A stretch of DNA of 64,000 bases from Paenibacillus campinasensis. GTDB taxonomy: Bacteria; Bacillota; Bacilli; Paenibacillales; Paenibacillaceae. Below the pieces are notes generated by a model that was not told where the DNA came from, ran no database searches, and saw only the letters and a program-made list of their open reading frames with translations. This document shows positions 18,380 to 26,518 of this stretch, piece after piece. Position 1 is the first letter of the stretch. Every line of letters starts with the position of its first letter. The DNA lies in contig NZ_NPBY01000015.1 of assembly GCF_002272015.1 (NCBI RefSeq), positions 18,413-82,412 of the forward strand, given 5' to 3'. A program made the position numbers and the translations under genes.

Positions 18380-19417
18380 CTATTCAGCTACATACGCGGC
18401 GAGCAAGCGGGTCGTGTTCAGCACAGCCTGCTTGTGCGTTCGCTCCATCGCGTGCGATGCGTGCACGCCCGGACCGATCAGCGCGGCCCGGATATTGCTT
18501 CCGGCGGAGAGGGCTGCTGAGGCATCGGAGCCGTAGTTCGGGTAGATGTCGACCGCGTACGGTATGCCTTCTTGCTCTGCCAGACGGATCAGGCGAGAAG
18601 TCATTTCATAATCATAAGGGCCTGAGGAATCCTTGGCACAGATCGATACATCGGTCTCCTTGCAGCTGAGATCATCGCCGATGCATCCCATATCCACCGC
18701 AATCATCTCGCTGATATCGGATGGAATATAGGCCGCGCCGTGCCCAACTTCCTCGTAGTTGGAAATGAGAATTTTCACGTGATGGCGCGGGCTCCAGTTG
18801 TCCCGCTTCATCGATTCCAGCAGACCGAAGAGGGCAGCTACGCTTGCCTTGTCATCCAGATGCCGGGATTTGATGTAGCCGCTTGGCGTGATGACCGGCC
18901 GGGCATCGAAGGAGATAAAGTCACCGACGCCGATGCCAAGCTTCTTCACATCATCAGCGTTCTCAACCTGCTCGTCTATTCGGACCTGCATATGGCTTTC
19001 CTCACGTTCAAATGTGCGGGCATCGTTGAAGACGTGGACAGACGGCTTCGTTGTCATAATCGTTCCGGTGTATACCTTGCCGGCGCGGGTGTGGATTTGG
19101 CAATATTCGTTCTCGATGCTGTTCATCATGAAGCCGCCGACGCGGGTCAGGCGGAGCGTGCCGTCGGTGTTGATCGAGCGAACCATCGCGCCTAGCGTGT
19201 CCACATGGCCGCTGAGACCAATGGTTCGGCTGCCGTCGGTGCCAGGGACGCTTAGAATAGCACCGCCTTTCTCGTTATATTGAAAATCGATGCCGAGCTT
19301 TGCTGCCTCTTGCTCCATGCGTTTCATAATATGGGCGGTATAACCGGTCGGGCTCGGGGTGTCCAGAAGCTCTGTCAGCAAACTCAAAATATAATCTTCA
19401 TTCGGCTGGATAGACAT
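18380..19417 (-). CDS. M42 family metallopeptidase (aminopeptidase/endoglucanase-like)
   Basis: This 345-residue cytoplasmic dinuclear metallopeptidase shows the M42 ligands in order: GLSGHVDTLG, LDDKASVAALFG, ISNYEEVGHGA, AVDMGCIGDD and GVHASHAMERTH. Members remove N-terminal residues from peptides and are often large tetrahedral assemblies. The ATG at 19417 is preceded by AAAGGAG. A LapA-like gene lies 44 nt upstream on the same strand. The 136 nt beyond its stop hold only a small hairpin (GTCCA-attgc-TGGAC). Confidence 0.9.
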   Translation of the reverse strand: MSIQPNEDYILSLLTELLDTPSPTGYTAHIMKRMEQEAAKLGIDFQYNEKGGAILSVPGTDGSRTIGLSGHVDTLGAMVRSINTDGTLRLTRVGGFMMNSIENEYCQIHTRAGKVYTGTIMTTKPSVHVFNDARTFEREESHMQVRIDEQVENADDVKKLGIGVGDFISFDARPVITPSGYIKSRHLDDKASVAALFGLLESMKRDNWSPRHHVKILISNYEEVGHGAAYIPSDISEMIAVDMGCIGDDLSCKETDVSICAKDSSGPYDYEMTSRLIRLAEQEGIPYAVDIYPNYGSDASAALSAGSNIRAALIGPGVHASHAMERTHKQAVLNTTRLLAAYVAE

Positions 19418-19461
19418 AGAGAAAACTCCTTTAATTCAATTCGTGTTTTTGTTTAGGTCTG

Positions 19462-19803
19462 CTACTTGCTTTCTTCCGGTGCGCGGTCTGATTCGCTGTC
19501 CTGTGACTCGGCCTCGGTCTCCCTTTGCGGAATTTCAGGTGTATATCCTGTGACCTCCTGAATATGTATGAGCTGTCCGGCCAGGGATTTGATCTCCTTC
19601 TGCATCTGATATTGGCGGTATATCCCGTAAGAGCCGACGATGATCCCCCCGATCAATGTGCAGCCGATAATGAGCAGAATCAGCGGGATCGAAACCTTGG
19701 CGAACAGCAGATTGACTTGCACCGGATCCACATTGATCACGGCAAAAATGGCCGTCAGCAGTGCGAATATTAGCCCTGCGATCAGTGACCATTGCATTTT
19801 CAT
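19462..19803 (-). CDS. LapA/DUF1049-family small membrane protein
   Basis: This 113-residue protein has two membrane helices (about 5-25 and 40-60) with the conserved FAVINVDPVQVNLLF segment between them. A cytoplasmic, partly coiled tail rich in Glu/Asp/Ser follows. DUF1049/LapA proteins help assemble lipopolysaccharide in Gram-negatives; the Gram-positive role is not established. The start is the ATG at 19803, six nt after GGAGGTG. A further in-frame ATG lies two codons later. Confidence 0.8.
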   Translation of the reverse strand: MKMQWSLIAGLIFALLTAIFAVINVDPVQVNLLFAKVSIPLILLIIGCTLIGGIIVGSYGIYRQYQMQKEIKSLAGQLIHIQEVTGYTPEIPQRETEAESQDSESDRAPEESK

Positions 19804-19828
19804 ATGGACACCTCCTTCCACAACAGTA

Positions 19829-19864
19829 TAAAATCCCTTGCCGCCATGGGGCAAGGGATTTTAT
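19829..19864 (-). terminator. Terminator of pepF
   Basis: ATAAAATCCCTTGCC pairs with GGCAAGGGATTTTAT around a 7-nt loop. It lies 36 nt beyond the pepF stop and just before the LapA-like ribosome site. Confidence 0.9.
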
Positions 19865-19899
19865 GGAGCATGTCGTACCGGCCGCCTGGCAGATACGAA

Positions 19900-21690
19900 T
19901 TATCGGGTCAGCTCTTCCATCTGACGGATAATGTCTTCGAACACGCTCATCGCTTCGCGAATCGGTTCCGGCGAAGACATGTCAACACCGGCTTTTTTCA
20001 GAATGTTGATGGAATAATCGCTGCCCCCGCTCTTCAGGAAGCCAAGGTAGCGGTCCACAGCAGGCTGGCCTTCTTCAAGAATTTGCTTGGAGAAGCTGGT
20101 CGCTGCCGAGAATCCGGTAGCATATTTGTACACGTAGAAGCTGGTGTAGAAATGCGGGATACGCGCCCATTCCATCGCGATTTCCTTATCGACCGCCATG
20201 CCTTTGCCGTGGTACTTCACGTTCAGATCATAGTAAATGTCAGACAGATCCTGAGCTGTCAGCGATTCGCCGCTTTCGGCCCGGTCATGCACAAGCTTCT
20301 CGAATTCGGCAAACATCGTTTGACGGAACACGGTTGTACGGAACTGATCGGCATAGTAGGTGAGCAGGTACATTTTTTGCTTCGGATCGGTTGCGTTTTT
20401 CAGCAGGTAATCCATAAGCAGCGCCTCATTGGTTGTCGAGGCCACTTCCGCGAGGAAGATCGTGTACTGCGCGTCCCGGTATTTCAGGTTCGTATCCGAG
20501 TAGAACGAGTGGAGCGCGTGACCCATTTCATGGGCAAGGGTGAACATGCTGTTCAGATTGTCCTTGTGGTTCAGAAGCACATATGGGTGGGTACCGTATG
20601 CGCCCCAGCTGTATGCGCCGGTCCGTTTGTTCTCGTTCTCGTACACGTCGATCCAGCCATTGTCATAACCGGCCTTCAGGTTGTTCAAATAATCTTCGCC
20701 GAGCGGAGCCAGACCCTCGATGGTCATCTGCTTGGCCTCGTCGTAGGTAATATCCCATTTGTATTCTTCCACCAGCGGTGCGAACAGGTCATACATATGC
20801 AGTTCATCCACGCCGAGCAGCTTCTTGCGCAGCTCCATGTAACGGTGAAGCAGCGGAAGGCTCTCATGGATGGTGTCGATCAGATTCGTGTACACTTCCT
20901 TCGGAATGTTGTCGCCATACAGGGACATTTCCAGCACGGAAGGGTATTTGCGAACCCGGGAGTAGAACATGTTCTTGTTCACATTAGCATTCAAGGTCGC
21001 CGCAAGCGTGTTCTTCTGCTTGCCATATGTTTCGTACACCGCTTTGAATGCACGCTCGCGCACTTCACGATTCGGATTCTCGAGGAACTGGATGTAGTTT
21101 CCGTGTGTCAGCTCGACTTCCTTGCCTTCTTCGTTCATGATCTTCGGAAATTTCATGTCCGCATTGTTCATCATGCCGAAGATCGTCTGCGGGGCAGTAG
21201 ACAGGTTGCCGACCTGGGCCAGCAGCGCCTCCTCGGTTTTGGACAGGACATGCGCTTTCTCACGCTTCATCTCCGTCAGGGTGAAGCGGTAATCCTGAAG
21301 GCTCGGATCGGCAATCAGCTTGTCGAGCTCGGCGTCGGACAATGCAAGAATCTCCGGCGTAATGAAGGAGAGCGCTTCGCCGACTTCGACATTGAGTTTC
21401 TTGGCTTTCGAAGAAAGAGCTTGGTATGTAGGGTTAGCCGTATCCTCATCATGATGCAGATGGGCGTACACGTATAGCCGCTCGGTATGGTAGGAAATTT
21501 CGTCTTCGAGCTCGAAGCAGGATTTGATCGCTTCGGCGCTGTTCAGTTTTCCGTGAAATTCATGGGTGCGCTTCAGCAGTTCGCGGACATTCGCGTAGCT
21601 CTCATCCCATGCTTTCTGATCGGCAAACAAATCCTCCAGCTTCCATTTATGCTCAGCGGGAACTTCAGAGCGCTTCAATAATTTTTCCAT
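19900..21690 (-). CDS. pepF: Oligoendopeptidase F
   Basis: This 596-residue M3B zinc peptidase cleaves short peptides. The zinc site HEMGH lies at 387-391 within TLAHEMGHALHSFYSD, and the third ligand Glu follows in the FLAEVASTTNEALL helix. The N-terminal part, KWKLEDLFADQKAWDESY, is typical of PepF. The ATG at 21690 has TAAGGAGG seven nt upstream and gives the usual cytoplasmic form. The frame stays open upstream to an ATG at 21822 that has its own strong ribosome site and a signal-peptide-like sequence, described separately. A terminator follows the gene. Confidence 0.95.
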   Translation of the reverse strand: MEKLLKRSEVPAEHKWKLEDLFADQKAWDESYANVRELLKRTHEFHGKLNSAEAIKSCFELEDEISYHTERLYVYAHLHHDEDTANPTYQALSSKAKKLNVEVGEALSFITPEILALSDAELDKLIADPSLQDYRFTLTEMKREKAHVLSKTEEALLAQVGNLSTAPQTIFGMMNNADMKFPKIMNEEGKEVELTHGNYIQFLENPNREVRERAFKAVYETYGKQKNTLAATLNANVNKNMFYSRVRKYPSVLEMSLYGDNIPKEVYTNLIDTIHESLPLLHRYMELRKKLLGVDELHMYDLFAPLVEEYKWDITYDEAKQMTIEGLAPLGEDYLNNLKAGYDNGWIDVYENENKRTGAYSWGAYGTHPYVLLNHKDNLNSMFTLAHEMGHALHSFYSDTNLKYRDAQYTIFLAEVASTTNEALLMDYLLKNATDPKQKMYLLTYYADQFRTTVFRQTMFAEFEKLVHDRAESGESLTAQDLSDIYYDLNVKYHGKGMAVDKEIAMEWARIPHFYTSFYVYKYATGFSAATSFSKQILEEGQPAVDRYLGFLKSGGSDYSINILKKAGVDMSSPEPIREAMSVFEDIIRQMEELTR

Positions 21691-21822
21691 AGGAATCCTC
21701 CTTAGATGATAGGTATGAAATGAAGTTCGGGCGGCTTCCGCTCTCGGAACAGCGGATGAGACAGCGGTACAAGGGATTAGCGTCAGCGCTGCGGCAACGC
21801 ACAGCACCTTAAAACATCTCAT
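21691..21822 (-). other. In-frame secretory extension upstream of pepF with its own ribosome site
   Basis: Forty-four codons from the ATG at 21822 join pepF without a stop. They encode a basic start (MRCFK), a hydrophobic core (VLCVAAALTLI) and an AEA-A cleavage-like site near residue 30. TAGGAGG lies six nt before this ATG, as strong as the internal pepF site. It could direct a secreted form of the enzyme, so that one gene makes two differently located proteins. The alternative is a leader peptide that has lost its stop. Confidence 0.6.
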
Positions 21823-21896
21823 ATGGCATCCTCCTAAAAAGTAGCAATCGAGCCATAGTATGCCGCGATATCCGCTGTTTCATCCTTTATTCTTAT

Positions 21897-22082
21897 TTAA
21901 GAGGAACCCGAACTTAGGAAACTGTATACAATGAGGTAAAAGGCAAACAGGACCATGACAGCTGCAATGAGGGCCATTCCCCGTCTTAACTGGGTCGGAA
22001 TCCGATCCCTGTTCATAATCATGATGAACCCGAGGCTAAAGGCCAATATGATGAAAATAACGGCATTTGTGTAATCCATCAT
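21897..22082 (-). CDS. Small two-helix membrane protein, function unknown
   Basis: This 61-residue protein has two predicted membrane helices (about 7-22 and 36-54) separated by a basic loop, NRDRIPTQLRRG. I do not recognise the family. The ATG follows directly after the stop of the 77-residue gene upstream (TAA ATG), so the two are very likely translationally coupled. The two genes face the same way as pepF. Confidence 0.6.
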   Translation of the reverse strand: MMDYTNAVIFIILAFSLGFIMIMNRDRIPTQLRRGMALIAAVMVLFAFYLIVYSFLSSGSS

Positions 22083-22316
22083 TTACACCTGCTTGAAACG
22101 GTCCATGATTTGCTGCCATTCCTCTTCCCGTCCTTCGAATTCCTCTTTAGGAAAGCGTTGCTGCACCCACTGCATGAGTGCCGGACGGCTCATAAAGGTT
22201 TGTGTATCCTCGCCCCACTGATCGGAAATTTCCCGAAGTACAATGTAGCGTCCCTGGACCTCAACAGTCATCATGTTCCATTTGTCTTTTTTGTATATCT
22301 CATGTTTTTTGATCAT
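22083..22316 (-). CDS. Small soluble protein, function unknown
   Basis: This 77-residue acidic/basic mixed protein contains WGEDTQTFMSRPALMQWVQQRF and a Glu-rich end, and it has no membrane segment. I do not recognise its family. A GAAGGA lies seven to nine nt before the ATG at 22316. It heads a two-gene unit with the small membrane protein downstream. It is divergent from the cold-shock gene, with about 120 bp between them. Confidence 0.65.
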   Translation of the reverse strand: MIKKHEIYKKDKWNMMTVEVQGRYIVLREISDQWGEDTQTFMSRPALMQWVQQRFPKEEFEGREEEWQQIMDRFKQV

Positions 22317-22439
22317 GTGGCAATTCCTTCTCCGTCTGCGACTTAGGCTTTTGGGTCAATGATAACGCAATGGCGGGTTGAAAAGCAAATGATCTTCCGT
22401 TAAAAAATGCTAAAAAACCCGGCATAGGAAAATGACGGA

Positions 22440-22468
22440 TTGCAATGTAGGAAAACATGGGATATAAT
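22440..22468 (+). promoter_or_regulatory. SigA-type promoter of the cold-shock gene
   Basis: TTGCAA (22440-22445) and TATAAT (22463-22468) are separated by 17 bp. The 5' leader contains a small hairpin, CGCCAT-AG-ATGGCG. Confidence 0.85.
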
Positions 22469-22513
22469 ATGGGTATTCGCCATAGATGGCGGTATTTTTA
22501 GGAGGTTGTTCAT

Positions 22514-22711
22514 TTGAAAGGTACAGTTAAATGGTTTAACGCAGAAAAAGGTTACGGCTTCATTTCCGTTGAAGGTGGCGAGGATGTATTCGTACATTTC
22601 TCCGCAATCCAAGAAGAAGGCTTCAAAACTTTGGAAGAAGGCCAAGCGGTAGAGTTCGAGATTACAGAAGGCAACCGCGGTCCTCAAGCAGCCAACGTAA
22701 CAAAACTGTAA
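22514..22711 (+). CDS. Cold-shock protein (CspA family)
   Basis: This 65-residue single cold-shock domain binds single-stranded RNA/DNA. RNP1 is [10 protein letters not shown] and RNP2 is VFVHFSAI, inside the typical start [12 protein letters not shown]. It acts as an RNA chaperone in the cytoplasm. The start is TTG at 22514, with AGGAGG about 8 nt upstream. The family's lysine follows it directly. It has a strong promoter and its own terminator, so it is monocistronic and probably highly expressed. Confidence 0.97.
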   Translation: MKGTVKWFNAEKGYGFISVEGGEDVFVHFSAIQEEGFKTLEEGQAVEFEITEGNRGPQAANVTKL

Positions 22712-22756
22712 GTCAACTCCGAAGCGGAGATCTTATAGAATTACCTAGGCATGGAA

Positions 22757-22787
22757 GCACAGTTCCTACATGGAACTGTGTTTTTTT
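22757..22787 (+). terminator. Terminator of the cold-shock gene
   Basis: CACAGTTCC-tacat-GGAACTGTG is followed by seven T. Confidence 0.95.
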
Positions 22788-22843
22788 GCGTGTAGGGGCC
22801 CGGTGCGGGTCCAAGCTTGGGGCAAGCCTATAACCGGGGGCGG

Positions 22844-24055
22844 TCAGCCCCCGATTCCTTCATGATAGACCTGCCCAGGCTTCGCCAGCAGATGGCGGCC
22901 GAGGAAGCCGGCAAAAGCCAGCACGGACAACATCGCCGCCAACATGTAGAAGAAGGGGCGTCCGGCATGTTCAAACAGGATGCCGCCAAAGGCGCCGCTG
23001 ATCAGCCCCGAAGCGCTGGACCAGAAGATGGTGAACAACGCCATGCCGGTCGCCCTGAATTGGAGCGGCATCATCCGCGTAATATACCGGACGGCCGTTA
23101 CATAGAAGACGCCGAAGGTGATGCTGTGCAGGCACTGCACGGCAAGCACGACGATTGGATCGGCCGCGAGCGCCATCAGCAGAAAGCGCAGTCCAAACAT
23201 GAGGCTGGCAAAAGCGAGCAGCGGAAGTTCCTTGATGTTGTCGCCGTATTTGCTCAGCAGAAAGAAAATCGGAATTTCGCTCACAGCCGCAATCATGAGC
23301 GCCCAGCCAATCAGTCCTTCTCCCGCCCCGAGCTGGGACAGGGTTACCGTGAAGAAGGCCTCGTTCATGCGGTGGGCGAGCGCCAGGCAGAGCGTGCACC
23401 CGAAGAACCACAAGAGCTCCCTGGAGCGCAAAAGTCTCAGCAGGTTCGCCGCATTCATGCCTTCGACCTTGTTCATGACCCCGTCTTTCAGCTGAAGGGA
23501 GAACAGCAGCGTAAATACGCTGAGCGCTATGCCGATGGCCAGCGTCCAGGACACCCCTTGAGCGCCGATGACATACCCGATCGCGAGTGCAAAAAAAGCG
23601 TAGCCGAGCGATCCGAACACGCGAATCACCGTGAAGCTGCGCCCGTAGCGCTGCGCGGTCTGGATGGCCATCGTGTCCGCCAGCGGATAGACCGGATAAT
23701 AGAAGAAATAGAACAGGCTGATCACGGTGAACACCAGCGCGAAGCCTGACACCTGCCAGAGCAGAAGCAGCAGCACAAGCTGGCCGATCAGCAGCAATGT
23801 CAGAATGCGCTTGATCGTACGGTATTTGTCGCTGGCGTAGCTCCAGATCATGTTCGAGAACATCGAGATCAGCGGACCGATAGCATACAGATAGCCGATC
23901 TGGGCGCTGCTGAACCCGATGCTTTTGTAATACAAAGGAAAGTATGAGATGACCAGGGCGGTGGAGCCGAATATCGTAAACATAAACGCGCGCAGCCAGT
24001 TCTGGTCTGACGCGGCGGGCATCGTTTTCTTGTTCATAAACGAAAGCTTCTCCAT
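22844..24055 (-). CDS. MFS transporter, PPP/HcaT-like family
   Basis: This 403-residue protein has twelve predicted membrane helices. The N-terminal ISYFPLYYKSIGFSSAQIGYLYAIGPL and the WSYASDKY loop are typical of the phenylpropionate-permease (HcaT/YwbF) branch of the MFS. RATGMALFTIFWSSASGLISG in the second half is also characteristic. The substrate is unknown. It is divergent from the ytpB-pfkA region and convergent with the cold-shock gene. Confidence 0.82.
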   Translation of the reverse strand: MEKLSFMNKKTMPAASDQNWLRAFMFTIFGSTALVISYFPLYYKSIGFSSAQIGYLYAIGPLISMFSNMIWSYASDKYRTIKRILTLLLIGQLVLLLLLWQVSGFALVFTVISLFYFFYYPVYPLADTMAIQTAQRYGRSFTVIRVFGSLGYAFFALAIGYVIGAQGVSWTLAIGIALSVFTLLFSLQLKDGVMNKVEGMNAANLLRLLRSRELLWFFGCTLCLALAHRMNEAFFTVTLSQLGAGEGLIGWALMIAAVSEIPIFFLLSKYGDNIKELPLLAFASLMFGLRFLLMALAADPIVVLAVQCLHSITFGVFYVTAVRYITRMMPLQFRATGMALFTIFWSSASGLISGAFGGILFEHAGRPFFYMLAAMLSVLAFAGFLGRHLLAKPGQVYHEGIGG

Positions 24056-24176
24056 ATCTTTATTTCAAATGACAACTCCGCTAAGTATATAACATATTGC
24101 GTAATGGAGATAGATGAATATATGCCTGTATTCACGATATCGCCGGCGAAATTCCAAAGTCAATGAAGGTTGTTAT

Positions 24177-24205
24177 TTGTGCAAAATGTACGATCATATT
24201 ATAAT
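24177..24205 (+). promoter_or_regulatory. Promoter of ytpB
   Basis: TTGTGC (24177-24182) and TATAAT (24200-24205) are separated by 17 bp. The leader to the start codon is about 45 nt. Confidence 0.75.
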
Positions 24206-24256
24206 TAAGTGTGGTTTGGATAGGTATAAAAGACAACCGTGTGGAGGCAGAGTTCA

Positions 24257-25336
24257 TTGAATGATCAGGAGCTGAGCCGTAAGGTACCGCGCAGCCCGTT
24301 TGGGCTGATGAACCGGGTATACAAATTCATATTGCCGGAAGTGCGGATTGAACTGGATAAGTGGCGTCAGGAAGCCGAACGAATACCGGATGAGGAGCTG
24401 CGGAGGCAGGCGCTGGCCAGCATCGACACCAAGCGCTTCCACTGTCAAGGGGGAGCGGTCTATGCTGCGGCAAGTCTCCCGGACAAACATATCCTTATTC
24501 CGCTCATTGTGGCATACCAGACGATCAGTGATTATCTGGATAATTTATGCGACCGCAGCACTTCTTTGGATCCCGCGGATTTCAGGCAGCTTCATCAATC
24601 GATGCTGGATGCCGTCACCCCGGGAAGCGAGCTGGCTGATTATTATTCGCTCCGGACAGAGAAGGAGGATGGGGGATATCTGACCCGTCTTGTAGAGACC
24701 TGCCGGAACCGGATTGCAGAGCTTCCTGGATATGAGGCGGCACAGCCCTACATAAGGGATCTGGCTGAGCTGTACACCGATCTGCAAGTGTACAAGCACA
24801 TCCATCCGCAAGAGAGAGAATCCGCATTGCTGGAATGGTGGTCCCGCCATGCGCACCGGACGCCGCATTTGCGCTGGAATGAGTTTGCAGCGGCAACGGG
24901 CTCGACGCTCGGCGTGTTCATGCTGTTTCTGGCCGCCACCGACCCCTTTCTGGATGACGAGGATGCGTCGACCATTCATGGGTCTTATTTTCCTAACGTA
25001 TGCAGTCTCCATATTATGCTGGATTACCTGATTGATCAGGACGAAGACAGGCTGGGCGGCGATTTGAACTTTTGCAATTACTACGAAGATGCGGATACGA
25101 TGCTAAACCGTATTGCTTCTATCGTTGAGTGGGCACGGAAGGATGTCACGGCGATCCCCTCGACCCCTTTTCATCGCATGATTATAGAGGGGCTACTTGC
25201 CCTATATTTATCCGACCCCAAAGTCAGCGAGCAGCAGCTGGTACGCTCCGTATCCAGGCGCCTGATGAAGAGAAGCCCGATGACCCGGTTATTTTTCTTT
25301 GTCAACAGCCGATGGATTCGCAAGCATAAAGTATGA
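24257..25336 (+). CDS. ytpB: Tetraprenyl-beta-curcumene synthase (YtpB family, DUF2600)
   Basis: This 359-residue cytoplasmic terpene synthase is related to B. subtilis YtpB (TS), which cyclises C35 tetraprenyl diphosphate and, in some bacilli, C25/C30 prenyl diphosphates. Acidic motifs that could bind the diphosphate metals are ISDYLDNLCDR (residues 90-100) and LDYLIDQDEDRLGGDLNFCNYY (about 258-279). The start is taken as the TTG at 24257, 10 nt after GGAGG. A GTG at 24239 lies in front of that ribosome site and is unlikely. It has its own promoter and is followed 24 nt later by pfkA. Confidence 0.9.
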   Translation: MNDQELSRKVPRSPFGLMNRVYKFILPEVRIELDKWRQEAERIPDEELRRQALASIDTKRFHCQGGAVYAAASLPDKHILIPLIVAYQTISDYLDNLCDRSTSLDPADFRQLHQSMLDAVTPGSELADYYSLRTEKEDGGYLTRLVETCRNRIAELPGYEAAQPYIRDLAELYTDLQVYKHIHPQERESALLEWWSRHAHRTPHLRWNEFAAATGSTLGVFMLFLAATDPFLDDEDASTIHGSYFPNVCSLHIMLDYLIDQDEDRLGGDLNFCNYYEDADTMLNRIASIVEWARKDVTAIPSTPFHRMIIEGLLALYLSDPKVSEQQLVRSVSRRLMKRSPMTRLFFFVNSRWIRKHKV

Positions 25337-25360
25337 GTCACTTAAGGAGGAATAAGAATC

Positions 25361-26332
25361 ATGTCAGAAATTAAAAAAATCGCAGTTCTTACCAGTGGGG
25401 GCGACTCCCAGGGGATGAACGCAGCCGTTCGTGCTGTCGTTCGCAGCGGCTTGTACCATGGGCTGGAAGTGTATGGGGTTCAGCGTGGGTATCAGGGACT
25501 TTTGAATAATGATATTTTTAAAATGGATCTGCGCAGCGTCGGAGACATTATCCAGCGCGGCGGAACCATTCTGCAGTCGGCTCGCTGTGAAGAGTTCAAG
25601 ACGGCCGAGGGACAGCAGAAGGGCGCGGACATTTTGAGACAGAACGGAATTGACGGTCTTGTTGTTATCGGCGGCGACGGTTCTTATCAAGGTGCCAACA
25701 AGCTGAGCAAGCTCGGCATCAAGACGATGGGACTGCCTGGCACGATCGACAACGATATTTCATATACGGACTATACGATCGGGTTTGACACAGCGGTGAG
25801 CGTTGTGGTGGATGCGGTGAACAAGCTTCGGGATACGATGTCTTCCCATGCCCGTTCGTCTGTGGTAGAGGTTATGGGCCGTCATTGCGGTGACATCGCC
25901 CTGCATTCCGGTCTTGCCTCCGGTGCGGAGACGATTCTGGTGCCTGAAGTGGAGTTCAACCTGGATGAAGTGGCTGACCGGATGAGAGAGAACTTCGCAA
26001 ATGGCAAACGCCACAGCATTATCATCGTTGCTGAAGGTGTAGGCCGCGGGGAAGATATCGTCAAAGGATTGAAGGAACGCCATGCGTCCATCGATGCGCG
26101 TGTAACGGTGCTTGGACATATCCAGCGCGGCGGCGCACCGACTCCGTTTGACCGGAACCTGGCGAGCCGTCTCGGTGATTTCGCGGTTCGCAGCTTGATT
26201 AACGGCGAGTCGGATAAAGGCTGCGGTATTATTAAAGGAGAGCTGGTGCTCACCGACATCGACAAGGTTGTCAACACGAAGAAGCAGTTTGACATGGAGA
26301 TGTACAACCTGGCGCTGCGTCTGTCCCAATAA
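25361..26332 (+). CDS. pfkA: ATP-dependent 6-phosphofructokinase
   Basis: This 323-residue enzyme phosphorylates fructose 6-phosphate in glycolysis. Catalytic elements are GGDGSYQGA (the Gly after Asp marks ATP use, not pyrophosphate), PGTIDNDI with the catalytic Asp, VMGRHCGDIA and VLGHIQRGG with substrate-binding Arg. The nucleotide loop reads TSGGDSQGMNAAVRAVVR; bacterial enzymes usually have Pro where Gln17 stands, and Gln is as in animal enzymes. AAGGAGG precedes the ATG. The usual pyk partner does not follow. A long terminator lies 59 nt downstream. Confidence 0.94.
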   Translation: MSEIKKIAVLTSGGDSQGMNAAVRAVVRSGLYHGLEVYGVQRGYQGLLNNDIFKMDLRSVGDIIQRGGTILQSARCEEFKTAEGQQKGADILRQNGIDGLVVIGGDGSYQGANKLSKLGIKTMGLPGTIDNDISYTDYTIGFDTAVSVVVDAVNKLRDTMSSHARSSVVEVMGRHCGDIALHSGLASGAETILVPEVEFNLDEVADRMRENFANGKRHSIIIVAEGVGRGEDIVKGLKERHASIDARVTVLGHIQRGGAPTPFDRNLASRLGDFAVRSLINGESDKGCGIIKGELVLTDIDKVVNTKKQFDMEMYNLALRLSQ

Positions 26333-26390
26333 TCAGGGACAGCAGCAAGCGCGGTTATACGCTCGAAATTGAAACATACGCCAATAACGA

Positions 26391-26443
26391 AACAACAAGG
26401 TCGAGGACAGGGGCTGATCAGCCCGATCCTCGACCTTGTTGTT
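26391..26443. terminator. Long bidirectional terminator between pfkA and the MATE gene
   Basis: AACAACAAGGTCGAGGA pairs over 17 bp with TCCTCGACCTTGTTGTT, and an inner GGGCTGATCAGCCC palindrome extends the hairpin. There is no long T run on either side. Confidence 0.75.
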
Positions 26444-26518
26444 TGTTGGCTTGTTAGCCGCGCCGTGCAGCGAAGCGCCGATGACAACCGACGATCGGCG
26501 CGGACTGTGCGAATGAGA

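Noticed and set aside
19792..21477. 561-codon open frame on the plus strand
   Set aside because: It is antisense to pepF, has no family similarity and arises from the codon bias of the real gene.
22817..23749. 310-codon open frame on the plus strand
   Set aside because: Antisense to the MFS gene; low-complexity Glu/Arg/His sequence.
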